This document shows positions 1-6,784 of a stretch of DNA of 64,000 nt, in pieces. The DNA is from Shouchella hunanensis. Lineage in GTDB: Bacteria; Bacillota; Bacilli; Bacillales; Bacillaceae_D. Position numbers and translations under genes: made by a program. Under the pieces are notes generated by a model that saw only the letters and a list, made by a program, of their open reading frames with translations, did not search any database and was not told the DNA's origin. Location of the stretch: positions 3,646,001 through 3,710,000 of the forward strand of contig NZ_CP117834.1 of assembly GCF_028735875.1 (NCBI RefSeq), read 5' to 3'. Within the stretch, counting starts at the first letter, position 1. The number at the start of each line of letters is the position of its first letter.

Positions 1-92
1 TACCATAAATGGCTCAGTAGCGCTAAACAAAACACACCGACTAAAACCACTCCAGCGAGTGCATAAAGCCAACTGCTTCTTTGTTCTTTCAA
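1..92 (-). CDS. Partial small membrane protein, N-terminal end
   Basis: An open frame on the minus strand runs off the left edge of the window. From a TTG at 90-92 it reads about 30 residues: a short charged start (KEQRSS) followed by a hydrophobic stretch (WLYALAGVVLVGVFCLALLS) that would form one membrane helix. A purine-rich AGAAAGG lies about 11 nt before the TTG. The frame is open upstream to about position 165, but I see no ATG there. The family cannot be told from this fragment, and the start is uncertain. Confidence 0.4.
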   Translation of the reverse strand, partial: MKEQRSSWLYALAGVVLVGVFCLALLSHLW

Positions 93-201
93 CCTACATT
101 CAACCTTTCTTTGATGCTTATCGTTTAAAAGCAGTTTAACGAAGTTTCGATTTTTTGTCCACTTTTAATAAGAAAGGCTCATGCTTACATGCCGAACCGA
201 T

Positions 202-816
202 TTAGCCACGTAATGTGTCATACCAGCGTTTTGCTTCGTCAATTTCTTCGCGTAGCAATTGATGGCCACCTGTTGTCCAATAGCTTTCAACAGATGCCCC
301 TGCTTGTTGTAAATCTGTAATGAGGGTGTTCGTTTGCTCAGCTGGAATCATAGGATCATTTTTTCCTGCGCCAACAAACACAGCCGTTTCGCTTAAATTC
401 GGTAATTGTTGCTTTTCTTGCGGAACCATTGCATGGAACAAAAATACGCCTTTAAAAACAGAGCCGTGTTCATATAGAAGATTAGCGGCGATGTTGGCAC
501 CATTTGAGTAGCCAATCGCATATACATCTTGACCTTGAAACTTGTACTGAGAAGCTACTTGTTGTAAAAAATCGTTTAATTCATCCGTACGCTTCTTTAA
601 ATCTTCCATATCAAAAACACCTTCTTGCAAACGGCGGAAAAAGCGAGGCATTCCATTCTCTAAGACATTTCCGCGAACACCTAGTACATTGGCTTTATCA
701 TCGATCATCTTTGCGAGAGGCAACAAATCGCTTTCATTCCCACCAGTTCCATGAAGCAGCACAAAAGTCGGTTCACCGTTCTCTTTTTCTTGAAATACAT
801 GTTTATGTTCGCTCAT
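202..816 (-). CDS. Alpha/beta-hydrolase, MhqD/YodD-like carboxylesterase
   Basis: This 204-residue cytoplasmic serine hydrolase belongs to the phospholipase/carboxylesterase branch that includes B. subtilis MhqD. The oxyanion loop HGTGG is at 22-26, the nucleophile elbow GYSNG places Ser104, Asp154 sits in GKNDP, and His185 in GGHQL, so the catalytic triad is complete. The ATG at 816 was chosen because GGAGGAAT lies 7 nt upstream; the frame extends further but has no better ribosome site. MhqD relatives are linked to resistance to quinones and other thiol-reactive electrophiles; that role is inferred from the family only. It is monocistronic and shares a hairpin region with the next small gene. 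Confidence 0.85.
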   Translation of the reverse strand: MSEHKHVFQEKENGEPTFVLLHGTGGNESDLLPLAKMIDDKANVLGVRGNVLENGMPRFFRRLQEGVFDMEDLKKRTDELNDFLQQVASQYKFQGQDVYAIGYSNGANIAANLLYEHGSVFKGVFLFHAMVPQEKQQLPNLSETAVFVGAGKNDPMIPAEQTNTLITDLQQAGASVESYWTTGGHQLLREEIDEAKRWYDTLRG

Positions 817-894
817 GTTTATTCCTCCATACACATTTTTGTTTCCTTTACTATAACAAAGAAGATAATAGTTTACCACTAAACTGTACTCAAT

Positions 895-923
895 AAAAAA
901 AGAATTAGCCACAGGACTAATCC
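895..923 (-). terminator. Rho-independent terminator
   Basis: On the minus strand the sequence folds into a 9-bp stem (902-910 with 914-923, two wobble pairs) followed by seven U residues (895-901). The stop codon of the 53-residue gene lies inside the stem. A T-run at 924-930 on the plus strand makes it potentially bidirectional. Confidence 0.75.
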
Positions 924-1078
924 TTTTTTTCGTTTTTAAGCGCGTCAATTTCTTCTTCTAAAACAGAGACGTATTCTTCGTAAATCTCAATAAAAGCTTC
1001 TCGTCGGTATTGTTCTTCTTCTTTTCGCATTTCGTCAATTTTAAAACGGTATTCTTCTTTTGAAGGTGTAAAGCTCAT
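917..1078 (-). CDS. Small charged coiled-coil protein, function unknown
   Basis: This 53-residue protein starts MSFTPSKEEY and is almost entirely Glu/Lys/Arg-rich helix (roughly residues 8-50), so a short coiled coil is likely. There is no signal peptide and no cysteine. The start at 1078 has a near-perfect GGAGGAGAG ribosome site 5-6 nt upstream. A candidate SigB promoter lies about 150 nt upstream and a hairpin terminator overlaps its stop codon, so it appears to be a one-gene stress unit. I do not recognise the family. Confidence 0.75.
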   Translation of the reverse strand: MSFTPSKEEYRFKIDEMRKEEEQYRREAFIEIYEEYVSVLEEEIDALKNEKKD

Positions 1079-1230
1079 CTTCTCTCCTCCTTCATTCTTT
1101 TCAAACAATAAGTGCCCTACCTCTCACTCATCGTTACGGTTCCTAGACCGAGCCACTTGAATGAAAAAAATGTATGCCGTAAAGTCGCAAAATCAAAAAG
1201 CACCTCTCCTTTTCCGTGGACATTTATTCT

Positions 1231-1256
1231 ATACCCGCTCTATCTGTTTTAAAAAC
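1231..1256 (-). promoter_or_regulatory. Candidate SigB-type promoter
   Basis: On the minus strand GTTTTT (1251-1256) and GGGTAT (1231-1236) are 14 nt apart. This matches the general-stress SigB pattern (GTTTaa, 12-15 nt, GGGTAt), with a perfect -10 half. The next good ribosome site downstream in this direction belongs to the 53-residue coiled-coil gene; an AAGGAGAGG at about 1203-1211 could also serve a very short upstream reading frame. Confidence 0.5.
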
Positions 1257-1289
1257 AATCATTTATAAGAATCTGTATTACTACACAAC

Positions 1290-1310
1290 AAAAAAAGAGC
1301 CAAGAGGCTC
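1290..1310 (-). terminator. Terminator of the 27-codon gene
   Basis: GAGCC (1306-1310 on the minus strand), loop TCTT, GGCTC (1297-1301), then seven U residues. It begins one base after the stop codon at 1312, so the transcript ends directly behind the microprotein gene. Confidence 0.8.
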
Positions 1311-1311
1311 A

Positions 1312-1395
1312 TTAGGCATAATAGCTATTAATCATGTCTAAAATCGTTATATCCTCTTCTTGTTCATTACGCTGCGAGTCTTTTTCAGTTGCCAT
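1312..1395 (-). CDS. 27-residue microprotein with its own promoter and terminator
   Basis: ATG at 1395 is preceded by GGAGGAG with a 5-7 nt gap. The product is 27 residues: an acidic, polar first half (MATEKDSQRNEQEEDI) and a more hydrophobic end (TILDMINSYYA). A TTGACT-N17-TATAGT promoter lies upstream and a hairpin plus U-run starts right after the stop, so promoter, ribosome site, frame and terminator are all present and aligned. I do not recognise the peptide. It lacks the SQELD motif of the Spo0E family. It could be a regulatory peptide, a small membrane-associated effector, or a translated leader. Confidence 0.65.
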   Translation of the reverse strand: MATEKDSQRNEQEEDITILDMINSYYA

Positions 1396-1431
1396 AGTAT
1401 CTCCTCCTGAAATTGATTGTGCTTACTACAT

Positions 1432-1460
1432 ACTATATGCCATTGTATTATAACAGTCAA
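1432..1460 (-). promoter_or_regulatory. SigA-type promoter for the 27-codon gene
   Basis: TTGACT (1455-1460) and TATAGT (1432-1437) on the minus strand are separated by exactly 17 nt and lie about 35 nt upstream of the start codon. Confidence 0.7.
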
Positions 1461-1550
1461 TACTTTTTTCGTTTGTTTTATAACAATTGTTTTTGAATAA
1501 ACCGTATTTTTTATCACAAACTAAAAAAAACGAGACAGAGGAGCTTTTAC

Positions 1551-2075
1551 ATGACACGTTTATTTAAAGTGTGCGTCACGTTCATACTTGTTGTATTAGT
1601 AGCAACTGGTTGTGTGCAAGGTCATACACCACAAAAACAAAGTGAGGACATAAAGAAGTTATCAAATCGTCAAGATGTTAATCACGTCAAGCTGGAACAA
1701 ACAACAGAGAGTGAAGTCTATGCAACTGAAATTGAAACCTATTTAGGCTCTGTTTACTCATTACTTCCGGGCCTTGGAACAGAAGTAGATAATGGGATTC
1801 ATGGCGGAGTAAATCAACTTGATACTCTTTTAACAAAAGCGGAAGAGTTTGAAGCCATTCCATCGGTAGAACCATTTCACAAGTTAAAGGATTTACATCA
1901 TTCTTACCTTGTTGCGTTAGAAGAATTGGATGCTGCAAAAGATGAAAATGATGCTCGGCTTCATTATAGTTATGCGACATTAACAATTCGCTTATATGCA
2001 ATGGAATATCAATCACTGGCAGCCGAGAATGGCATTAAAGCGACAAAAGATTTTGATATGTCGAGAATTGACTAA
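1551..2075 (+). CDS. Lipoprotein, function unknown
   Basis: This 174-residue protein begins with a lipoprotein signal: basic MTRLFK, a hydrophobic core, then a lipobox ending VATGC with the modified Cys21. The mature part is soluble, helical and acidic and should sit on the outer face of the cytoplasmic membrane. AGAGGAGC lies 7-8 nt before the ATG. No catalytic motif is visible and I do not recognise the family. The next gene downstream encodes a Spo0E-like protein on the same strand. Confidence 0.8.
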   Translation: MTRLFKVCVTFILVVLVATGCVQGHTPQKQSEDIKKLSNRQDVNHVKLEQTTESEVYATEIETYLGSVYSLLPGLGTEVDNGIHGGVNQLDTLLTKAEEFEAIPSVEPFHKLKDLHHSYLVALEELDAAKDENDARLHYSYATLTIRLYAMEYQSLAAENGIKATKDFDMSRID

Positions 2076-2172
2076 GAAAAGAACTATTTGACTAGTTTTG
2101 AATAAAGCTTTTTCTTAGCAGAAATTCACGCTATAATACATCTTGTACTAATTCCATAGGTGGAGTGAAACT

Positions 2173-2325
2173 ATGATTCATATTGATATAGAAGTAAAAC
2201 GAAGTGAAATGCACATGATCGCAAAGAAATTCGGTTTAGGCGCTACTAAAACCGTTAAGTGTTCTCAAGAGCTTGATTCACTATTGAATTGTCTTCAACA
2301 ACATCGAGGGAAATTTCATCGCTAA
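2173..2325 (+). CDS. Spo0E-like aspartyl-phosphate phosphatase
   Basis: This 50-residue protein carries the Spo0E-family signature: a first helix with EMHMIAKKFGL, a turn, and a second helix with CSQELDSLLN (residues 30-39), where SQELD is the conserved core. Family members dephosphorylate Spo0A-phosphate and delay sporulation. A GGTGGAG ribosome site precedes the ATG by 7 nt. Unusually, cysteines flank the SQELD helix (Cys30, Cys40); whether that matters is unknown. It is short enough to be missed by standard gene calling. The target (Spo0A or another response regulator) is inferred from the family. Confidence 0.8.
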   Translation: MIHIDIEVKRSEMHMIAKKFGLGATKTVKCSQELDSLLNCLQQHRGKFHR

Positions 2326-2377
2326 CCTTGCTTTATGCGAGTAATTTTGGTATGGTAAAGCCATATTAATTGAACAG

Positions 2378-2550
2378 ATTTATAGTAGAGGCGCATGATC
2401 AAAGAGTACGTTCACTGAAGGATTAGGCCTGTCGATGTGGATGGAAAGGTGTGATTGCCGAAATAAGGAATGACCTACTTTCATTCTTTATTGGGGCTGT
2501 TTCTGAACAAGAGCAGTACTGTCATACATTTGTATGGGGGGCTACATGAA
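2378..2550 (+). promoter_or_regulatory. Lysine riboswitch (L-box) aptamer
   Basis: The leader of the dapA gene carries L-box landmarks in order: AGAGGCGCA near 2387, AAGAGTA near 2400, GAAGGAT near 2418, GGAAAGGTGTGATTGCCG near 2443, a stem formed by ATAAGGAATGA and TCATTCTTTAT, then ACTGTCAT near 2517 and GGGGGGCTACA near 2536. GTAG at 2385-2388 pairs with CTAC at 2542-2545 as part of the closing helix. Lysine binding is expected to favour the terminator that follows. Confidence 0.88.
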
Positions 2551-2567
2551 GGTAGGTACGACCTATG

Positions 2568-2597
2568 CAGCAATGGACTTGTCATTGTTGTTTTTTT
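2568..2597 (+). terminator. Riboswitch-controlled terminator before dapA
   Basis: CAGCAATG (2568-2575) pairs with CATTGTTG (2583-2590), one wobble, followed by seven T (2591-2597). It lies between the lysine aptamer and the dapA ribosome site, as expected for premature termination when lysine is abundant. Confidence 0.85.
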
Positions 2598-2629
2598 ATT
2601 CCTCTCTACTGTTCATAAGGAGGATTTTT

Positions 2630-3526
2630 ATGCATTTCGGACAATTATTAACCGCAATGATCACACCATTTTCACAAGATGGTTCCATTGACAAAGAAGG
2701 CACTTATTCACTTATTCAGCATTTAGCAAATACAGGAACGGATACCCTTGTTGTTAACGGTACGACAGCTGAGTCACCTGTTCTAACCGCTTCTGAACGA
2801 AAAGATATGTTAAAGCTGGCGATTCAGGCAACAAATAAACAAATGAAGGTTATTGCTGGTGTCGGTTCTAATAATACGGCTCACACAATTGAGTTGGCAA
2901 AAGAAGCAGAGGCTCTCGGAGCTGATGGCATAATGGTTGTTACACCATACTACAATAAACCTTCACAGGAAGGAATTTATCAGCACATGCTTCAAGTGGC
3001 CACTGCCGTCTCTCTTCCCGTTATGCTCTACAATGTACCTGGAAGAACTGGAGCCGATATGTCAGTGGATACAGCGATACGGTTATCGTTGATTCCTAAT
3101 ATTGTTGCACTTAAAGAAGCGAGCGGAGACGTTGATAAAGTAACCGAGATTGTTTCGCAAACGACGGACCATTTCCAAGTGTATAGTGGTGACGATTCCT
3201 TGACGCTACCGATGATGGCAGTTGGTGCTACTGGTGTAGTCTCTGTTGCCTCTCATATAGTTGGACGTGAAATGAAAGAAATGATTTATGCACTTCATCA
3301 TGGTGAATTCCAGCGTGCAAAAGCCATTCACCAAAGCATTTATCCTGTTATGAAGGGGTTATTTATGGCTCCTAACCCTACAGCAGTAAAAGCAGCACTA
3401 ACTGCATTTAATTTACCTGCTGGCTCGGTTCGCCTTCCACTCATTCCGTTAACGGACGAAGAACATCATGCACTTCATGTACTTTTGCAACCTTTTCTTC
3501 CGCAAACAACGTTATATGCAAATTAA
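2630..3526 (+). CDS. dapA: 4-hydroxy-tetrahydrodipicolinate synthase
   Basis: This 298-residue enzyme condenses pyruvate with aspartate semialdehyde in the first committed step of lysine/diaminopimelate synthesis, which also supplies dipicolinate for spores. Family residues are present: Thr45-Thr46 in NGTTAES, Tyr134 and Arg139 in LYNVPGRTG, and the Schiff-base Lys162 in LKEAS. The ATG at 2630 has AAGGAGG 6 nt upstream; upstream in-frame codons lie inside the riboswitch leader and were rejected. The gene stands alone behind a lysine riboswitch and ahead of a strong terminator, away from dapB at 49 kb, so it may be a second, lysine-repressed copy. Confidence 0.93.
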   Translation: MHFGQLLTAMITPFSQDGSIDKEGTYSLIQHLANTGTDTLVVNGTTAESPVLTASERKDMLKLAIQATNKQMKVIAGVGSNNTAHTIELAKEAEALGADGIMVVTPYYNKPSQEGIYQHMLQVATAVSLPVMLYNVPGRTGADMSVDTAIRLSLIPNIVALKEASGDVDKVTEIVSQTTDHFQVYSGDDSLTLPMMAVGATGVVSVASHIVGREMKEMIYALHHGEFQRAKAIHQSIYPVMKGLFMAPNPTAVKAALTAFNLPAGSVRLPLIPLTDEEHHALHVLLQPFLPQTTLYAN

Positions 3527-3533
3527 TAATCCA

Positions 3534-3565
3534 AAAAGCGTATGTTCTATTGAACATACGCTTTT
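3534..3565. terminator. Bidirectional terminator between dapA and kapB
   Basis: A perfect 14-bp stem AAAAGCGTATGTTC (3534-3547) and its complement (3552-3565) with loop TATT. A/T runs on both sides let it end dapA on the plus strand and kapB on the minus strand. Confidence 0.85.
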
Positions 3566-3576
3566 GAATTGCTTCG

Positions 3577-3948
3577 TTAAAAAGAATAATCTTGCCGTAA
3601 ATCATCTAACAAGTGGAGACTCTTTTTCGCCCATTCTGAATCATCTTGCGCTATGGATTCATAGGCAGTACGCCATGCCTCACGCAAAGAGACGTTGTAG
3701 TCAGGTGCCTCTTCTTCTTCAAAAGGTTTGACCGTTGTATAAGGTACCCACGCTTTTTCTAAATAAGCAAGCGCTTTTCGCTGATGAAAATAAGCAACGT
3801 CTACTTGTTTTGGATTATGTAAATCCCCTTGTTTCGGATGGGTTACTACAGCTAACACTTTAAAAAGCGCACGATTTTGATCTTCTTGCACTTCAATAAG
3901 TTCTCCAATATAAATACCTGTTTTGTACTTTGCTTTTACTAAACCCAT
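3577..3948 (-). CDS. kapB: Kinase-associated protein KapB
   Basis: This 123-residue protein matches the B. subtilis KapB pattern along its length: YKTGIYIGE near the start, VVTHPKQGDLHNPKQVDV in the middle, FHQRKALAY, then SEWAKKSLHLLDDL and a C-terminal DYSF. In B. subtilis KapB is needed for full KinB signalling into the Spo0A phosphorelay. No signal peptide or lipobox is visible here. The start at 3948 gives the family length; its ribosome site is weak. It is the last gene of a three-gene minus-strand group with two small membrane proteins. Confidence 0.88.
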   Translation of the reverse strand: MGLVKAKYKTGIYIGELIEVQEDQNRALFKVLAVVTHPKQGDLHNPKQVDVAYFHQRKALAYLEKAWVPYTTVKPFEEEEAPDYNVSLREAWRTAYESIAQDDSEWAKKSLHLLDDLRQDYSF

Positions 3949-3965
3949 CTTTACACCAACCCTTT

Positions 3966-4151
3966 TTATAGAAGAAACGTAAACATCATAACAATAAATA
4001 GCAGTGCACATACGAATGCCAATGGAATACTCCAGTATAGAGGTTTTTTATTGCCCTTTAACGCCGAAGCTAACGCAATTCCGCCAAAAATACCGGCTAC
4101 GATAAAACAAACAATAAAAAACGCAAGAAACCCTATGTCTTGACTACTCAT
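3966..4151 (-). CDS. Small two-helix membrane protein
   Basis: This 61-residue protein has two predicted membrane segments (about 7-30 and 38-60) separated by a short basic loop (KGNKK). The ATG lies 7 nt after the stop of the preceding gene and lacks a strong ribosome site, which suggests translational coupling. No family recognised. Its place next to kapB, whose B. subtilis partner kinase KinB is a membrane protein, is suggestive only. Confidence 0.65.
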   Translation of the reverse strand: MSSQDIGFLAFFIVCFIVAGIFGGIALASALKGNKKPLYWSIPLAFVCALLFIVMMFTFLL

Positions 4152-4157
4152 AACTAG

Positions 4158-4412
4158 TTATAAACCTGGCACAAGTCGAGTAAATAAGTCCCATAAAAAC
4201 TCTGAGGCCGGCACTAAATACTGTTCATTCATCGTTCTTAAGCTATCATTATCCATAAACAATTCGAGTACAATGAGCGTAAAAGTTCCTGTCATCGTTA
4301 AAATGGCCGAAGCAAGTACGAGCACTAATAAACCAATATAGGCAAATACAATTCGTAAGAGCCACTTAAGCCAAGTCGGCCTTTGTTGTCTGCCTTTGTT
4401 TTCCGCTTCCAT
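4158..4412 (-). CDS. Small membrane protein, function unknown
   Basis: This 84-residue protein has a hydrophilic N-terminus (MEAENKGRQQR), a strong membrane segment at about 20-48, and an amphipathic C-terminal part ending LVPGL. The ATG at 4412 was chosen because AAGGAG lies 8 nt upstream; the longer in-frame extension has no ribosome site. It heads the group that continues into the 61-residue membrane protein and kapB. Not recognised. Confidence 0.65.
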   Translation of the reverse strand: MEAENKGRQQRPTWLKWLLRIVFAYIGLLVLVLASAILTMTGTFTLIVLELFMDNDSLRTMNEQYLVPASEFLWDLFTRLVPGL

Positions 4413-4506
4413 TAACCATACTCCTTTTTTCGTTGGTATACCTCTACTGTACCAAAAGATTCGATAAAAAGAGAACAAAAATACGAAAAAAGAACGACTT
4501 TTTTAT

Positions 4507-4548
4507 AGAAAACGAACCTCACGCTTGATAAAGCGGAGGTTCGTTTTT
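4507..4548. terminator. Long hairpin at the end of ypjP
   Basis: AAAACGAACCTC plus CGCTT pairs with AAGCG plus GAGGTTCGTTTT across a GATA loop, giving a stem of about 16-17 bp. The last codons of the ypjP-like gene are part of it. The T-run is better on the plus-strand side (TTTTTT at 4544-4549) than on the minus side. Confidence 0.6.
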
Positions 4549-5169
4549 TCCCCAATAGATAGAGCCTAGTTCATAATGTTCATTAAAGTTATCTTCATAC
4601 GAGTGATAGTGGAATTGAAATACATGACCTGTCTTTGGCGGTCGATCAATGCGAACGTGAAACCGTAGTAAATCATCGCCTGTTTTTGCATGAACGATGT
4701 GCATAATCTTTTCACCCCGTCCAGTAGAAGATGCTTCTGTCATGCTAATTTCTTGCCACATATTACGGTCACTCGTTTCCAACACTGTTGCCACTGCTTG
4801 TTTCAGTTCTGGCAAAATTTCATCTTTATAAGCAGCTTCAATTTTTTGTCCGATTCGTTGACCAAACTTCTTCATACCTTGGCGATACGCTTCATCCATG
4901 ATCATAATCTCAGTCAGCCAGTGTGATTCTAGCTCGACATGCTCATATTGCGTCGGCGAACCGACAACAAACGGGAGCAACGTGTATTCTTTATCATTTG
5001 TTTGATACACATTTGATTTCGAGTCATTCCACTGCCATGCTTTCACTGTAGATAGTTCTCCAGAGTCCGCTTTTTCTACCGAAGGATCCATAATTGAAAG
5101 ATTAATAGAAAAGAAGCCAACGAGCACCATCATCATATGTTTTAAATACGTTGTGACCATTTTCATCAT
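4519..5169 (-). CDS. ypjP: YpjP-family protein
   Basis: This 216-residue protein has a hydrophobic N-terminal segment (about 8-25) that looks like a signal peptide or anchor, followed by a soluble domain. Features shared with Bacillus YpjP are the central ILPEL and NMWQEIS stretches and the C-terminal FQFHYHSYEDNF. Three closely spaced ATG codons (5169, 5166, 5160) leave the start uncertain by up to three residues. Function is not known in any species I can name. Confidence 0.75.
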   Translation of the reverse strand: MMKMVTTYLKHMMMVLVGFFSINLSIMDPSVEKADSGELSTVKAWQWNDSKSNVYQTNDKEYTLLPFVVGSPTQYEHVELESHWLTEIMIMDEAYRQGMKKFGQRIGQKIEAAYKDEILPELKQAVATVLETSDRNMWQEISMTEASSTGRGEKIMHIVHAKTGDDLLRFHVRIDRPPKTGHVFQFHYHSYEDNFNEHYELGSIYWGKNEPPLYQA

Positions 5170-5232
5170 CCCATTGGCTTTTTTCTTATTATGACACGGA
5201 GCGAAGCTGTCGGTCTAGAACATTTTCACCAA

Positions 5233-6717
5233 TTAAGGCAATTGGCTACTTCCCATTAAGAAACGATCACATTCACGGGCTGCTTCTCTTCCTTCGTGAA
5301 TAGCCCAAACCACTAAACTTTGACCGCGACGATTATCTCCAGCAGCAAATACGTGGGCTTGATTCGTTTGATAACGCCCATATTCAGCGTCAATGGTTTG
5401 ACGATTTGTTTGCTTAATATTCATTTGTTCAAGTAGTTTCCGCTCCGGTCCAGTGAACCCAACTGCAAGTAAAACAAGATCTGCTTCCCATAATTTCGTT
5501 GAATCTGAAACAGGATGACGAACCTTTTTTCCATCTTCTAAAGTAGTATTCACTTCAATTGTTTCAAGACCGACCAACTCGCCTTTTTCATTACCAACGA
5601 ATTTCGCGGTTTGCAGTTTATAGCTGCGCGGATCACGACCGTAAACCGCTTTAGCCTCTTTATGGGCATCTTCTTCACTATAGACATTTGGAAATAGCGG
5701 CCATGGATTTTGAATGTGACGAATCGTTTGCTTTTGTTCATTAATATCAAACTGAGTAACCGAACGTGCTCCATGACGAATAGATGTCGTTATGCAATCC
5801 GCTCCCGTATCACCACCACCGATTACAATGACATCCTTACCTTTTGCAGAGATATAATCATCGTCTTGATGATTTGAATTTAACAAACTTTTCGTATTCG
5901 CTGTTAAAAAGTCCATAGCATAATGAATGCCTGTTAACTCTCGGCCCTCTTGATCAACATCTCTTGGCATCGTTGCGCCTGTTGCCAAGATAATAGCGTC
6001 GAATTCATGATCCAATTCCTCCGCTGTTACATCAACACCGACCTCCACATTGGTTTGAAATACAATTCCTTCTTCTTTCAAAAGTGTAATACGGCGATCA
6101 ACAATTTTATAAGCGAGCTTCACATCCGGGATACCGTAGGTTAATAAACCACCTGGACGATCCTCTCGTTCAAATACAGTTACGAGATGCCCTGCTTTAT
6201 TAAGCTGAGCCGCACTCGCTAATCCAGCAGGTCCTGAACCAATAACGGCAACTTTTTTACCTGTTCGCTCCTTAGGAGGATTGGGTTTAATCCAACCTTC
6301 TTTAAAGCCTTTTTCTACAATGCTGTACTCAATCGATTTAATTGTAACTGGCTCATCACTGATGGCTACTGTGCAAGAACCCTCACATGGTGCAGGGCAA
6401 ACTCTGCCTGTGAATTCTGGGAAGTTGTTCGTCTTATGAAGACGGTCGAGGGCTTCCTTCCACTTCCCACGGTACACGAGCTCATTCCACTCTGGAATGA
6501 GGTTGTAAACTGGACAGCCAATTTCGTTTGACCCCGGCATGGTTGTACCTGCTTGACAGAACGGGATGCCGCAATCCATACAGCGAGCCCCTTGACGCTT
6601 TAACTGTTGCTCTGGCATAACAATTTGAAATTCCTTCCAGTTCTTTACACGAGCCATTGGATCCTTTTTTCTAGGCGCCTCTCGCTTGTAATCCATAAAC
6701 CCCGTTGGCTTTCCCAT
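5233..6717 (-). CDS. gltD: Glutamate synthase (NADPH), small subunit
   Basis: This 494-residue flavoprotein passes electrons from NADPH to the large subunit. The N-terminal part has the Fe-S cysteine clusters CMDCGIPFC (46-54) and CPAPCEGSC (107-115), then an FAD site GSGPAG (161-166) and a second dinucleotide site GGGDTG near 300. Length is normal for the family; it is called gltB in B. subtilis nomenclature. It follows the large-subunit gene after 67 nt, and that gap contains a weak hairpin (GAGAGTG/CACTCTT) that could tune the ratio of subunits. Confidence 0.95.
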   Translation of the reverse strand: MGKPTGFMDYKREAPRKKDPMARVKNWKEFQIVMPEQQLKRQGARCMDCGIPFCQAGTTMPGSNEIGCPVYNLIPEWNELVYRGKWKEALDRLHKTNNFPEFTGRVCPAPCEGSCTVAISDEPVTIKSIEYSIVEKGFKEGWIKPNPPKERTGKKVAVIGSGPAGLASAAQLNKAGHLVTVFEREDRPGGLLTYGIPDVKLAYKIVDRRITLLKEEGIVFQTNVEVGVDVTAEELDHEFDAIILATGATMPRDVDQEGRELTGIHYAMDFLTANTKSLLNSNHQDDDYISAKGKDVIVIGGGDTGADCITTSIRHGARSVTQFDINEQKQTIRHIQNPWPLFPNVYSEEDAHKEAKAVYGRDPRSYKLQTAKFVGNEKGELVGLETIEVNTTLEDGKKVRHPVSDSTKLWEADLVLLAVGFTGPERKLLEQMNIKQTNRQTIDAEYGRYQTNQAHVFAAGDNRRGQSLVVWAIHEGREAARECDRFLMGSSQLP

Positions 6718-6784
6718 CGTTTGCTCACTCCTTACTTAACTCGATTGAAGGAAGAGTGTGATTACCCACTCTCCCTTTTCTCTA

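Noticed and set aside
1687-2016. 109-codon minus-strand frame opposite the lipoprotein
   Set aside because: Antisense to a gene with a clear lipobox and ribosome site; its composition is that of a shadow frame.
2470-2691. 73-codon plus-strand frame before dapA
   Set aside because: It runs through the lysine aptamer and terminator and has no ribosome site.
6718-6784. Terminator between the two glutamate synthase genes
   Set aside because: A hairpin (GAGAGTG/CACTCTT) exists but has no real U-run, so I treat it at most as a processing or attenuation element.
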